Source: a virus
IMG/VR virus record: IMGVR_UViG_3300017917_000493
Span: 1-21,771 of that record
DNA: 21,771 nt
Direction: 5' to 3' (one strand)
Part shown: positions 5,501 to 13,781 of the stretch, piece by piece
Numbering within the stretch: position 1 is the first letter of the stretch
Layout: the number at the start of each line of letters is the position of its first letter
Notes under the pieces: model-generated
What the model was told of the DNA's origin: nothing
The model's database searches: none
Seen by the model: only the letters and a program-made list of their open reading frames with translations
Made by a program: the position numbers and the translations under genes

Positions 5501-8500
5501 CCAGATTGATAACGAATGTATTTCTTACTCATACGTATAGCAGTTGATCCGTGTGCTGGGCCAGCAGTACCTAACTGAACACCGCCGTCAAATGGTCTAT
5601 GAGTAAAGAATCCGTCTGGGCGTCCGTATACAACACCTACTAGGGTGTTATCGATAGTTCCGGGAGCTCGTGCAGTATAACGTATTGTTGTAGCACTTGG
5701 AACTTGCTCAACAAAGAATGGACCAGCGGCTAACTGTGCTCCTGTTCCTGAACTTGTAATAGAAGTAGTAATTGTATTGCCTGGAACGAAACCGTGTGGG
5801 CTGGTAAAATTAACCTGTATAGTTGCAATAGCACTGTAGGACAATGTAGTCCCGTTTGGAATAGACTGTGTAGTTGAGTCGTTGATTGTAAATGCGCTGA
5901 TAAAAGACTTAGTTGGCGCAGTAATTGTAGTTCCTGCGGCTGATACTGTTTGAATTAGTCCACCAGCATTAACGGTGGCTACTTGAATACTACCGTTAGC
6001 ATCAACGCTTTGAATTTGTATACTAGCGTCGCCGTTGCCGCCAGTGATATTAACAATTTCACTGGCTACATATCCACTACCTCGTTGATTAATAACAACG
6101 CTGTCAATGACTCCGTCTAAATCGCTGTCGGTGATATCTAATGTTAGTCCTGTTCCAGATCCGCCGCTGACCGTAGCAACATCTGTTGCGGTGATATATC
6201 CAGTGCCGCCAACTAACGAAGCACCGTTTAAAGATAACACTCTACCACGACTAAATCCTGATAAGATTGTAACAACTTCTCCTGGTCCATAATTTGCTCC
6301 AGGATTAACTACAGAAACTGCAAGAATAGAACCATTACCGTCAACTTGAATATCAACTGTTAATCCTGATCCTATACCAGATGCTGTAGTTGAAAGATTT
6401 GTTAGAGTTGTATATCCGAGACTTGGAACAATAGTAGATTGATTTAAAGTGGCTACAGTGTTTTTGTCGCTGGCTGTTGCTACTGTAACTGTACAGTCGT
6501 TAGTTGGTGTTGTACCACCTAATTGTGTTCCTAAAATTGTTATGGTATCGCTTTGCGCATAAGAAGTTCCAGGATTGGCCACAGTAGCAGAATATCCAGA
6601 TAAACTTCTCACAATAGTAAATGTTGCGCCCGATCCTGATCCGCTGGTACTGTCCTGTGTTCTGCTAGTATAAGTTTGATTAGTACCAGTTATATCAGCA
6701 GTTAGAGCTCCACTTAAACTTACAGTGTTACCAGTAACGTCTGTGACAATAACTGCTTCGCCGTCACCACGATCAAATATCAAACCAGATGATATACCTG
6801 TAGTGCTATTCACTGTTACAGAAGTGTTTCCAATAACAGCATTAGTTAATAATTGTGTGCTGGCAGCAACCCCGCCCGGACCAGTTACCGCAGTAATCTG
6901 TGCTCCAGTTGGGATACCAGTTCCAGTTATTGGAGCACCAACTGGAGGTATTGCTCCAGATCCAAAACCAATAACATCTCTACCACTAGGTGTAATTAAA
7001 CTAGTTGATACAGTGCCCGAACTACCCGCAGAAAATACTTGGAAACTAGGATTACCTACTGATGCGTTGGTATAGAATCCACCTTTACGTAATTGTGTAT
7101 AAGTGCTGGCCAATACCTGACCGTTTGTTGTTCCTACTTTTGATTTTGCATAATATGTAAATTGATTAGCCGCTGGTACGGAGAATACTAAGAATGATCC
7201 TTCAGCACGACTAAATCCACTGACAGTATTAGCCAACGCTTTAATTGTAAATGGATCACTGACTGCAAATCCGTGACTGCTCTGCGTAGTAACTGTGATT
7301 AAACTAGCACCAGTACCGCTGGTTCCAGAACTAGCATCTGTAACTACGTTAGTTACTGCTAGATCACTACCGGGAATTTCATATAATGACGGGTAGTTAC
7401 GCATTAGTGCAAGTGCCTGCCATTTAGTTGGTTGAAGTCCATATTCAAAGTCTGCGTCAAGCATACTCTGAGGAATACCAACTTTCATACGTTCCATAGC
7501 GTCTGTGGCTATTGGGTTTAGTCTAACTTGTTGTTCTTTACCTTCAACAAATATCTGGATGTTGTCAGTAACCATATGACTTGATGTATCTACATCAAAT
7601 GATAGTGTTGTTATTTTATCATTGCCATATAACAAACCAGCAAAGTCGTCATCATAATCTTCGCTATAGGTTACATCACCGCCCGTATTTGAATCTGCAA
7701 AGTTATATAAAATCGTGTTTCTGCTAGTGTTAGTAACTAACAAGAAATCTTTTAGTTTATAGAATCCAGGAACTTTGATATAACCGCGTTGAGAAACTTG
7801 TGTTGGAAGGTAATCAGTTCCCCCTGATATGACTTCAATAATTGTTGTGCTTAATTCTTTTAACTTAGTATCTGAGAATGTCTCTGGAATAATACCGTTG
7901 TCAATAACTTGACTTTCTACGATTTGACGTGCTGGATAAGCAACGTTGGCCCAAACATAATTTTCAACTAAGTCTCGAATAAAAGTATGAGCAAATACTT
8001 CTGGTTGACGATCTCCATCAACAACAGCAACACCACCTTCGTAGTATCGAGTAGCATTAAACCAAGTCTGTTTGTTGCCGCCATTCTTCATGTCGGTTAG
8101 ATAACCTTCAATAATGTAGCTCATATCTCTACGACACTTGTCTTGATTGTATGTAAAGAATATAAATGGTGAAATATTGTTAGCCACATTGTATGCAATA
8201 TAGGCAATAGTTTCTTCAAGGATAAACTTCTTATTAGCATCAAACAGTGCAACTGCATTAGGATGTAGACCGCCGCTCTGTGGGTCAGGTGCTACAACTT
8301 CTGGTAATGTGCTTGGGCCAGTAGTTAATACATCAATAATAATATCTGAATAATCAGTAAATGCTGTAATGCTTGAGGTTTCTGCATCATTTTCTAAAAT
8401 TGTCTGTTCAACATCATATTGATAATTTGCATGATATGTGTTGGTAAAAATGTAGTTGTTAATTAAATCTTGAATAAAATTTTGTGTATTAATTTCAACC

Positions 8501-9828
8501 TGTGAATTTGATAGTTGAATAACTCCGTTAAAATAATAGCGTGAACCTACATAATGAGTTAATTCATTACCACCATATGTAAGGTCGTGTATGTATGCAT
8601 CAATGACATAGGTTGTATCGCGTCGACATTTTGCTTCGTCGTAGGTATCGCCAACATATAACGAATTGTAGTTATAACTAATGCTAGGTAAACTTGTTAA
8701 TCCGTTGATAATTAAATCTGTAACAATATCAATCAATGTATCAAAACTTGTAATACCACCTGCTTCACCTGCTGAACCAGTTAATACCTGTGCAGAAACA
8801 ACAGGACTTTGTTGCGGAGTTGCCGCTACTCTAGGAATTACGTTAGTATTGATTAATGTTTTTAAGAAATCATAGACTGCGGCTTCTTGCGCAGGATACA
8901 ATAATTGTTCTTCACCGTTGAGCCAATATTGACGACCAATTCGGATAGTTTCAGCATTGCCGCCGCCCGTAATATCTGTTATCCACGCATCTACTAAGTA
9001 TCCAACATCTCGTTTACATTTTTCTCTAGTAGTAGAATCGTAGGGATATCCACCAAACGGATATGTCGGTGGTTCTATTGCTGGAAGACTTGATAATCCG
9101 TTTTGAATAACTGCTTTAGTTGCATTTAATAATGTAGTTACAGTAGTTGAAACACCGGCTTCTGCACTAGAGCCGCTGATATTTTGAGTCGCTGTAGTTT
9201 GTAAAGATGTATAAGCAGTTCTTATTAAAACATAATTGTTAATTAAAGTTTTTACAAATTCATAGGTAGCAACTTCTGGTGTTCTAGGACCGTCAATCTG
9301 AGCTACGCCATCTAACCAGTAGAATTTTAAAATTCTTCTAGTTTCAGCATTGCCACCGTATCTAATATCTTTAATTAGAGCATCAACAACATAGCCAATG
9401 TCTCTTAGACATTTTGTTTGATTATAGGTAACAATATTAGCAGATGTAAATGGCGCAATATTACCAGCAATCTGACTGTTAATCCATGCCACAGTTTCAT
9501 ATTTGATAAATTCTTTGTTGTTAGTTAACAGTGTAACAGCATTAGGAGCAAGGTTCTGCGAAGTTTGTGCGGCAATTTGATTAGTAACATAGGCAGCCGC
9601 TTCTTCTTTGATAAAGTTCTTATTATTTGTAAGTTGAACTATTGTATTTGGATATGCAGTAGGAGCAACGCTGGGCGTGTTGTAACCATAGTTTAAATAT
9701 CCTATTGATTCCTCTATGATAAAATCTTTGTTGGCCGTTAATAATGCCACTGCATTAGGATATTGATCATACGGTTGTGGAACTACCGCAGGAACAAATC
9801 TGTAATCTTTAATCTGTTTCTTTGCCAT
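2548..9828 (-). CDS. Giant tail fibre/virion structural protein (2426 residues)
   Basis: ATG at 9828 has a good AAGGA upstream. The N-terminal ~570 residues alternate short helical units (LLTxNKxFIxxE, four copies) with four KCxRDxxYxxDAxxxDxxxGGN units. A Gly/Ser/Thr-rich beta region follows with several YxxGDxITI-type modules. A long non-repetitive part comes next (containing KWHGSTIRSGIFDDQNGMFWQYDG and HRFRNSNVNTEAYMRTG), then three tandem ~88-residue repeats. The C-terminal domain contains NPGETGELSLEALKELTATA and ends ILRWGEAQA. This architecture is typical of very large structural proteins in T4-like phages of marine bacteria and suggests a fibre or baseplate-attached spike, probably used in host recognition. 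It lies 11 nt after the preceding fibre gene on the same strand; an ATAAGTACT element inside that gene may drive it. The structural role is confident; the exact virion position is not known. Confidence 0.85.
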   Translation of the reverse strand: MAKKQIKDYRFVPAVVPQPYDQYPNAVALLTANKDFIIEESIGYLNYGYNTPSVAPTAYPNTIVQLTNNKNFIKEEAAAYVTNQIAAQTSQNLAPNAVTLLTNNKEFIKYETVAWINSQIAGNIAPFTSANIVTYNQTKCLRDIGYVVDALIKDIRYGGNAETRRILKFYWLDGVAQIDGPRTPEVATYEFVKTLINNYVLIRTAYTSLQTTATQNISGSSAEAGVSTTVTTLLNATKAVIQNGLSSLPAIEPPTYPFGGYPYDSTTREKCKRDVGYLVDAWITDITGGGNAETIRIGRQYWLNGEEQLLYPAQEAAVYDFLKTLINTNVIPRVAATPQQSPVVSAQVLTGSAGEAGGITSFDTLIDIVTDLIINGLTSLPSISYNYNSLYVGDTYDEAKCRRDTTYVIDAYIHDLTYGGNELTHYVGSRYYFNGVIQLSNSQVEINTQNFIQDLINNYIFTNTYHANYQYDVEQTILENDAETSSITAFTDYSDIIIDVLTTGPSTLPEVVAPDPQSGGLHPNAVALFDANKKFILEETIAYIAYNVANNISPFIFFTYNQDKCRRDMSYIIEGYLTDMKNGGNKQTWFNATRYYEGGVAVVDGDRQPEVFAHTFIRDLVENYVWANVAYPARQIVESQVIDNGIIPETFSDTKLKELSTTIIEVISGGTDYLPTQVSQRGYIKVPGFYKLKDFLLVTNTSRNTILYNFADSNTGGDVTYSEDYDDDFAGLLYGNDKITTLSFDVDTSSHMVTDNIQIFVEGKEQQVRLNPIATDAMERMKVGIPQSMLDADFEYGLQPTKWQALALMRNYPSLYEIPGSDLAVTNVVTDASSGTSGTGASLITVTTQSSHGFAVSDPFTIKALANTVSGFSRAEGSFLVFSVPAANQFTYYAKSKVGTTNGQVLASTYTQLRKGGFYTNASVGNPSFQVFSAGSSGTVSTSLITPSGRDVIGFGSGAIPPVGAPITGTGIPTGAQITAVTGPGGVAASTQLLTNAVIGNTSVTVNSTTGISSGLIFDRGDGEAVIVTDVTGNTVSLSGALTADITGTNQTYTSRTQDSTSGSGSGATFTIVRSLSGYSATVANPGTSYAQSDTITILGTQLGGTTPTNDCTVTVATASDKNTVATLNQSTIVPSLGYTTLTNLSTTASGIGSGLTVDIQVDGNGSILAVSVVNPGANYGPGEVVTILSGFSRGRVLSLNGASLVGGTGYITATDVATVSGGSGTGLTLDITDSDLDGVIDSVVINQRGSGYVASEIVNITGGNGDASIQIQSVDANGSIQVATVNAGGLIQTVSAAGTTITAPTKSFISAFTINDSTTQSIPNGTTLSYSAIATIQVNFTSPHGFVPGNTITTSITSSGTGAQLAAGPFFVEQVPSATTIRYTARAPGTIDNTLVGVVYGRPDGFFTHRPFDGGVQLGTAGPAHGSTAIRMSKKYIRYQSGKGVMYNTGALFAPSYDIRSLTSTGTAVGSLITLTTDDTDHGCQVGGEIGISGVLTEGYNGNYIVTDIVNERVLRILAQKTLGSTTAVLDNPCQMSIRKWHGSTIRSGIFDDQNGMFWQYDGQRMAVVRRSSTFQCAGVIGIQSNSSTVNGTNTRFTQQLAQGDRVVIRGMTHVVSQIASDTLMYVTPDYRGVTDVTEAKMLKTVDLVVPQEDWNQDSLNGAGPSGYILDPTKMQMIGIQHTWYGAGFIDFMLRGSEGNYIFAHRFRNSNVNTEAYMRTGNQPVRYEVINEGAKGVLTASMTDSQTTIPMSEEDCYWFPSAGTVIVDNELIRYTGNSGTALTGCVRAANLTQFVAGSQRNFSAGSAATHSERAGVILVSNTITPNISHWGSAFMIDGQFDSDRGYIFSYASTAVTVSVDKKTAFLIRLAPSVSNAQIGDLGERELLNRAQLLLSGISITSDSGVTGALVVEGILNPSNYPTDPTKITWTGLQSSASGGQPSFAQVAAGGSVTWSGGSSTSTATIQGAFTTTLTAVAFNAATTTLTATSFNSTTVTGNAPAITNGQNGTYTNAFSTGRSDFLIPQTTVNGWQTTIRAGDLISVGTYVTGGQRVSSITSNFITINSINYARIVMTANANNTSPQNTAVNGITFRAEASVTYATALSTARTDFLVPNTQITTQAVSDVVSATTYLTGGQSISTITTNFVTIANVSYARIVMGAAANSSSPSGAGNNVTVTVTSALTATYNSALSSSRSDFLITDAAYASSGVAIGDTLSLGTYITGGQTINSITQSYVNISGTNYTRIVMSANANATSPTGAANSQSVTVTAAGSAASYTNRNFLFFTSASWLSSGAAQGTRVASSVTAFPAGSAVQQITTRTFASTTVYRVTFNQTFSGTLSAAGTITFQFGADYATPGEQVFSFIANPGETGELSLEALKELTATAIGGRGTFPNGPDVLAINVYKVAGSNATANLILRWGEAQA
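3011..3805 (-). repeat. Three tandem ~88-residue repeats in the giant tail protein
   Basis: Near the C terminus of the 2426-residue protein three consecutive units share the pattern (Y)xxA(F/L)S(T/S)xR(S/T)DFL, then TY(V/L/I)TGGQxxxxIT, then (Y)(A/T)RIVMxAxANxxSP. The units run at about 3536-3805, 3280-3535 and 3011-3279 (boundaries approximate). The identity is clear in protein but partly diverged in DNA, so the duplication is not recent. These are likely beta-rich fibre segments. Confidence 0.8.
6903..6947. repeat. 10-bp perfect inverted repeat inside the giant tail gene
   Basis: CTCCAGTTGG (6903-6912) is the reverse complement of CCAACTGGAG (6938-6947), separated by 25 nt. It lies in codons for a Pro-Val/Thr-Gly-Ala-rich stretch, so it may simply come from repeated PxGA codons. 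In the mRNA it could fold into a hairpin. Confidence 0.55.
8100..9425 (-). repeat. Four KCxRD...GGN repeat domains in the giant tail protein
   Basis: Four units contain KC(L/K/R)RDxxYx(V/I)(D/E)(A/G)xxxDxxxGGNxxT, at about 9345-9425, 8945-9022, 8560-8640 and 8060-8140. The spacing is roughly 130 residues for the first three and 165 for the last. Each is followed by a short (Y/W)-rich segment and a conserved helical FI(Q/R/K)xL(I/V)(N/E)N(Y/N)(V/I) run. The arrangement suggests stacked, similar domains at the N-terminal end of the fibre. Confidence 0.8.
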
Positions 9829-9839
9829 TTAAATTTTCC

Positions 9840-11021
9840 TTAGCTCAATGCTATCGATAATGCTATCGACTTTGTGTCAACATATTGTTTATTAGTTGCA
9901 TGTGATGGTTGAGTTGGTACAGTACTTATGTTTACATTACCACCCACAGTTACATTATTTGTAAATGTTCCCGAATTTCCTGCTACTGCGCCACCGGAAG
10001 ACACATTGCCAGATGCAGAAACTGCACCAGTTGTATTAATATTTCCAGTAGAAGTTAAATTAGCAACGTTGTCTACGTTGCCGCTTGTTTGAATAATAAC
10101 TGTATTAGCCACTGTTACTGAACCGGTAGTAGCAATAGCATTAGCAACAATATTTCCTGTGTTAATATTCCCAGAAGAATCAATATCTACTACTTCTAAA
10201 TTGCCTGAAGAATTAATATTGACTACAGTTAAATCTGATAAGGTTGCCTGGCCAACAACATCTAGTGTTCCTTGAATGTCAGTATTTCCGTTTGCAGAAT
10301 CTACTGAAAATTTCACCAAAGGCGTTAATGCACCGTTGGTAATTTTAAAATATTCTGTAGCCGCGGATGTTGATCCGTTGACAGTTAAATTACTGTTTAA
10401 GGTAGTATTACCAGTAACAGTTAACGATGTTAGAGTACCTACAGTAGTTAAACTACTAGTAACAACGTTAGGAGCCAGTGTAGTACCAATTAGGGCGCCA
10501 GCACCCACAGCACCACCTGTACCAAAGTTTGATAGAGTAAATGTTAGGTATCCAAGTGTAACTGGTTCGCCGTCGTCAATTGGATCTGCTAGATTATTAA
10601 TTCTGTACTGTGTTATACCGTTTAGTGTATTAAGGTTGCCACCCAATACCGGATTAGGATCGTCGGATAATTCATTAAATCCGCTGTTGTTGATAGTTAA
10701 AGTGCCGGGCGTTGTAGTGTCTAAAGTAATACCGCTTCCTGCGGCTATGGACAACCAACTTACACCAGTTCCGTTTGTTGTTAAAACTTTTCCAGAATTT
10801 CCAGCCAATGGTGGCAGTGATGATGGAGCAGACGCAATTTCTGCTTGTGTCCACTCTCTAGTTGCGAGTTTTAATCCGCCTCGATTTTGTGAATCATAAA
10901 TTCTTAGGGTATCGTTGGTTTGATCATAAAAGACTTCGCCACGAAGTCCAGTAATATTATCTAAACTTTGTCCAGTCCTACCTAAAAATCTAACACTTCT
11001 AAAATTGTTATTAACTGACAT
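9840..11021 (-). CDS. Tail fibre protein (393 residues)
   Basis: The N terminus (NNNFRSVRFLGRTGQSLDNI) and the early EVFYDQTNDTLRIYD segment are of the kind found at the virion-attached end of phage fibres. The bulk is a low-complexity Thr/Ser/Asn/Gly/Val beta repeat (GNTTLNSNLTVNGSTSA, GNINTTGAVSASGNVSSGG). The C terminus holds ATNKQYVDTK, a motif common at the trimerisation or shaft end of fibre proteins. It is transcribed with the giant structural gene 11 nt downstream. GTAAATAC at 11045-11052 is a likely late promoter about 24-31 nt ahead of the ATG; the ribosome-binding site is weak (CAGGG). The role is structural, probably trimeric; no receptor-binding tip is recognisable. Confidence 0.8.
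   Translation of the reverse strand: MSVNNNFRSVRFLGRTGQSLDNITGLRGEVFYDQTNDTLRIYDSQNRGGLKLATREWTQAEIASAPSSLPPLAGNSGKVLTTNGTGVSWLSIAAGSGITLDTTTPGTLTINNSGFNELSDDPNPVLGGNLNTLNGITQYRINNLADPIDDGEPVTLGYLTFTLSNFGTGGAVGAGALIGTTLAPNVVTSSLTTVGTLTSLTVTGNTTLNSNLTVNGSTSAATEYFKITNGALTPLVKFSVDSANGNTDIQGTLDVVGQATLSDLTVVNINSSGNLEVVDIDSSGNINTGNIVANAIATTGSVTVANTVIIQTSGNVDNVANLTSTGNINTTGAVSASGNVSSGGAVAGNSGTFTNNVTVGGNVNISTVPTQPSHATNKQYVDTKSIALSIALS
9921..9930 (-). promoter_or_regulatory. ATAAGTACT element ahead of the giant tail gene
   Basis: On the minus strand this reads CATAAGTACT, the same nonamer found three times on the plus strand at 965-1695. It lies inside the 3' end of the 393-residue fibre gene, about 93 nt before the start at 9828 and in the same orientation. 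It could supply extra late transcription of the 2426-residue gene, but it also encodes protein, so it may be chance. Confidence 0.35.
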
Positions 11022-11044
11022 ACATACAAGCCCTGTGTAGACTT

Positions 11045-11053
11045 GTATTTACC
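11045..11053 (-). promoter_or_regulatory. Candidate late promoter of the tail fibre genes
   Basis: The minus strand reads GGTAAATAC in the 34-bp gap between the helicase stop and the fibre start at 11021. TAAATAC matches the box at 1919-1927 and the one at 14895-14903. The position gives a leader of about 17 nt. Confidence 0.45.
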
Positions 11054-11055
11054 TG

Positions 11056-12516
11056 TTAAAAAGGATCTTTAGTTGGGTCGGCGGAACCGCCCATATTACT
11101 TAAAAATTGGCGTAATTTAGTGCTATCAGCCTGTGCTTTAATTTTAGGTAAAGGAACTCCCTGTGTAGGATCAACTGTTATTTCTCCAGTACCTAGATCA
11201 ACAGATTCTGCCGTAGATTTGCGTTTTAAATCATCTAAAATTGCACTGCTCTTTGGACGATATTCGTTGTCACCTTCAATCCCCGGATCAGTGATGCGTA
11301 GTGTATCAATGTCAAAGTCTAGGTCAATTTTCATACCTACACCGCTTGAACTACGAGTTTTCATTAACTGTATTTGATACTTGCCACGTTCACGCATAGC
11401 ACGACTAGTAAAGATGCCAAACACGTTATCTGCTGTTTGAATCTTACTTAAACCACCTGAGATGTGACTGTGATCAAATTCAACTTCTTCAACAGCACCA
11501 CGGTTCAACTGTGCCGCAGTAACAAACACACATTGTTTTTCCATGGCTAAGTTGCGCAACTCTTCTGCTACATACTTGTCTTTGACAAACAAGTTTTCCG
11601 CTGAAATCTTTTTAGAAATAGGCAACAGCAAGTCCATATAGTCAACTAACAGTACGTCTACCTTACGGCCCATTTTAATTTCGTATTCTTTTAAGTAAGC
11701 ACGGATATCGTTGGTATTTTTACCAGACGGCATATATTTGACCTGATATGCTCCAGATTTTTTACCAATCATTTTAACTTTCATTTCAACATTATCAATG
11801 TCTTTGAAAATATCTCTGGTAGGAATACCTGTGGTCATTGAATCTACACGCATACTAACTAATGCTTCACTCAACTCCAGTGTTAAGTAAACAACATTCA
11901 GTCCTTGTAGGGCCCAGTTTACGCCAAGGTTAGCAAGAAAGAGGGATTTACCTGCACCGGATCCGCCGGCAAAAATGTTAAGTTCTCCACGGTTCATACC
12001 TCCAAATAGTCGTTTATCGACTGTGTCCCACCCAGTCTTAACTTGTCCGTTTTTATCTTTAAGTCCTAGCAGTCGGCCCTTAGGATCACTCCAGTAGTCT
12101 GTGCCCATGTCTTTTTGTAAGCCAATCTGCACAGCCTGTTTGATCATATCTTCTACTGGACCATAGTTGCCTTCTTCCAACAAGTCTGCTGATTTTAGAA
12201 TAGCACGTTCAAGACCCTTGTGACGAGTAAATGTTTCAAACTCTGTCATTAACCAATCGAAGTGTTCATCTTTGAGTACCCCTGGGTCATTCAAATCAGT
12301 CTTAGTTGCTGCCTTAACCATTTCAAATGTTGGCAATGCGTTATGTTCTGTGACGTAGCGATTCATAAACTCCGCCGCATCTTGAAGTTTACGATCAAAT
12401 AATGTGGGATCAAAAATGCTTTGACAACGAACGAATGTGCCAGCATCACTGAGCATCATTTCCAAATATAATTTCTGTATATCGTATCCGTAGTCTGTAT
12501 TTTGTCTAGTTGTCAT
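11056..12516 (-). CDS. Replicative DNA helicase, T4 gp41/DnaB type
   Basis: This 486-residue hexameric 5'-3' helicase unwinds DNA at the phage fork and partners the primase. Seen: an N-terminal helical domain (about 1-135); Walker A GGSGAGKS at 184-191; Walker B VDVLLVDYMDLL at 286-297; a sensor-like TAAQLNR at 333-339; SGGLSKIQTADNVFGI at 353-368; and the arginine-finger segment MKTRSSSGVG at about 385-394. The length is usual for gp41. ATG at 12516 sits 6 nt after the -10 box of a perfect TTGACA-17-TATAAT promoter and has no Shine-Dalgarno, so its own transcript would be leaderless. The primase and a 74-residue gene lie just upstream. A tail fibre gene follows immediately downstream behind its own promoter element. 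Confidence 0.95.
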   Translation of the reverse strand: MTTRQNTDYGYDIQKLYLEMMLSDAGTFVRCQSIFDPTLFDRKLQDAAEFMNRYVTEHNALPTFEMVKAATKTDLNDPGVLKDEHFDWLMTEFETFTRHKGLERAILKSADLLEEGNYGPVEDMIKQAVQIGLQKDMGTDYWSDPKGRLLGLKDKNGQVKTGWDTVDKRLFGGMNRGELNIFAGGSGAGKSLFLANLGVNWALQGLNVVYLTLELSEALVSMRVDSMTTGIPTRDIFKDIDNVEMKVKMIGKKSGAYQVKYMPSGKNTNDIRAYLKEYEIKMGRKVDVLLVDYMDLLLPISKKISAENLFVKDKYVAEELRNLAMEKQCVFVTAAQLNRGAVEEVEFDHSHISGGLSKIQTADNVFGIFTSRAMRERGKYQIQLMKTRSSSGVGMKIDLDFDIDTLRITDPGIEGDNEYRPKSSAILDDLKRKSTAESVDLGTGEITVDPTQGVPLPKIKAQADSTKLRQFLSNMGGSADPTKDPF

Positions 12517-12522
12517 TGTATT

Positions 12523-12551
12523 ATTATATAATTATTTTTTGTTAGTGTCAA
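12523..12551 (-). promoter_or_regulatory. Consensus sigma70 promoter of the helicase gene
   Basis: On the minus strand TTGACA (12546-12551), a 17-bp spacer and TATAAT (12523-12528) match the consensus at all 12 positions. The helicase ATG follows after exactly 6 nt, so the usual start point coincides with the A of ATG. The promoter is embedded in the end of the 74-residue gene. It reads as an early, host-polymerase promoter. Confidence 0.85.
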
Positions 12552-12756
12552 TATATTCAAGTAATTTAGGCCGGTATGTTTCATTCCATTCGTGCTGTTT
12601 ACTAGCACTAAAACTTAATTCCATTACATCTTTAGCATCAGTGTCCGATACACTAGGATCTGTAAAAATTCTTATAAGATCCTGAAAAACTTCTTCCGGA
12701 AGTCCTTGTCCATCTGGACCACCATGCTTTGGTATTTTTAATTTTCTTTGAACCAT
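12532..12756 (-). CDS. Small protein between primase and helicase (74 residues)
   Basis: ATG at 12756 lies inside the 3' end of the primase gene (19-bp overlap), suggesting translational coupling. The product is hydrophilic, with MVQRKLKIPKHGGPDGQGLP at its start, then a helix EEVFQDLIRIFTDP, and a second helical part SDTDAKDVMELSFSASKQHEWNETYRPKLLEYI. There is no metal site or membrane segment. The place between primase and helicase suggests an accessory of the primosome, which is inference from position only. I do not recognise the family. Its last codons carry the -10 region of the helicase promoter, which constrains this end of the gene. Confidence 0.72.
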   Translation of the reverse strand: MVQRKLKIPKHGGPDGQGLPEEVFQDLIRIFTDPSVSDTDAKDVMELSFSASKQHEWNETYRPKLLEYIDTNKK

Positions 12757-13745
12757 TTCTTAGCTCTTAGTTGTATCTTAAGATCTGTGGTTTCAACAGA
12801 ATTAATAATTAGATACAATGTATAAAGTTTACCCAATTTACAAACAGCATCATTGATATCCTTAATACCTTCGGGCCAGTCTGGCATACTAACACCATAA
12901 CCGTTTTTAATTGCCTGTTCTACTGTGCGAGCTCCGTCAGTGTCGCGATCCGGAACAACGATGACTTGACGATTTAGTCTATTGATTAACAGTGCCTGCT
13001 TGTCCATTATTTCAGCACCTAGTATAGCAACACCATCAATACTTAGCGCATCAAATGGTCCTTCGCAGACAATTACGAATTCTCTATCCTGTGTTTGTCT
13101 ATCTAAATTAAACACATATCCAGGAGTTTGATCGGATATGTATTTGGGTTTAGCATCATTAATTGCACGGGCAGTATAACCAACAATAATGCCGTCTTTA
13201 TAGAAAGGAATGATTATTCTGTTTTTGTATCCTATCTTATTGGTCCAGTAAAAAGGATAACTGTAAGGATCTATATGTCTATTATTTCGTAGATAACAGA
13301 ATGCAGTAATTAAGTCTTGTTCTGTATTTTCCCAGCCATTTAGTTCAATCCAAGTACTCCATGCCTCGAGACTCTTTGCACCTTCGGGCAATTCACGTTC
13401 TTCAAACTTTGGCAATGATACTGCTTCTAATGCTTGAGCATCAGACTCTATTTTTAATGCTTCTAGTGATAATTTAGTGATAACATCGTCTGGAGCACCT
13501 AACCATTGCAGTAGGTACTTCATTTTTCTAGTTAGATGACGACCCGGTTGATAACTGGCTTTGTATCCACAATTGAAACAATGATAACTAACGCCTTCAC
13601 CGTTTTGGATCATTCCGCCACGTTGTCTAGTATCGGCTGTAGTACCATTATGGTGGCAACAAACCGCATTGAATTTAATCCAACCACTAGGAGTTTGTTT
13701 ACGGCGTGCCGGAAGGTACGAATAGATTATCTCACCAATACTCAT
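12738..13745 (-). CDS. DNA primase, T4 gp61/DnaG type
   Basis: This 335-residue primase synthesises RNA primers for lagging-strand DNA together with the gp41-type helicase. Seen: an N-terminal zinc-binding domain (CCHH at 29-32 and HCFNCGY at 55-61); a middle region with RIIIPFYKDGIIVGYTAR at about 176-193; and a Toprim catalytic domain with CEGPFDAL (Glu228), PDRDTDG (Asp266, 268, 270) and KDINDAV (295-301). The length and order fit gp61. ATG at 13745 lies 7 nt downstream of a TAAAAT -10 box with a perfect TTGACA, and no ribosome-binding site is present, suggesting a leaderless mRNA. It heads the primase, 74-residue protein and helicase unit. Confidence 0.93.
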   Translation of the reverse strand: MSIGEIIYSYLPARRKQTPSGWIKFNAVCCHHNGTTADTRQRGGMIQNGEGVSYHCFNCGYKASYQPGRHLTRKMKYLLQWLGAPDDVITKLSLEALKIESDAQALEAVSLPKFEERELPEGAKSLEAWSTWIELNGWENTEQDLITAFCYLRNNRHIDPYSYPFYWTNKIGYKNRIIIPFYKDGIIVGYTARAINDAKPKYISDQTPGYVFNLDRQTQDREFVIVCEGPFDALSIDGVAILGAEIMDKQALLINRLNRQVIVVPDRDTDGARTVEQAIKNGYGVSMPDWPEGIKDINDAVCKLGKLYTLYLIINSVETTDLKIQLRAKKWFKEN

Positions 13746-13752
13746 ATAGAGT

Positions 13753-13781
13753 ATTTTAGTTTCTTACTATAATTTTGTCAA
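13753..13781 (-). promoter_or_regulatory. Strong sigma70 promoter of the primase gene
   Basis: On the minus strand TTGACA (13776-13781), a 17-bp spacer and TAAAAT (13753-13758) match 11 of 12 consensus positions. The ATG of the primase follows 7 nt after the -10. The boxes overlap the last codons and stop of the upstream structural gene, so replication genes can be transcribed independently of it. Confidence 0.8.

Noticed and set aside
6725-7075. Open frame of 116 codons on the + strand opposite the giant tail gene
   Set aside because: Antisense shadow of Gly/Ser/Thr-rich coding sequence, with no start signal and no recognisable domain.
10276-10899. Long open frame of 207 codons on the + strand opposite the tail fibre gene
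   Set aside because: It is antisense to a well-supported fibre gene; low-complexity repeats with few stop-generating codons keep the opposite frame open. There is no ribosome-binding site and the protein is a Val/Pro-rich mirror of the sense codons.
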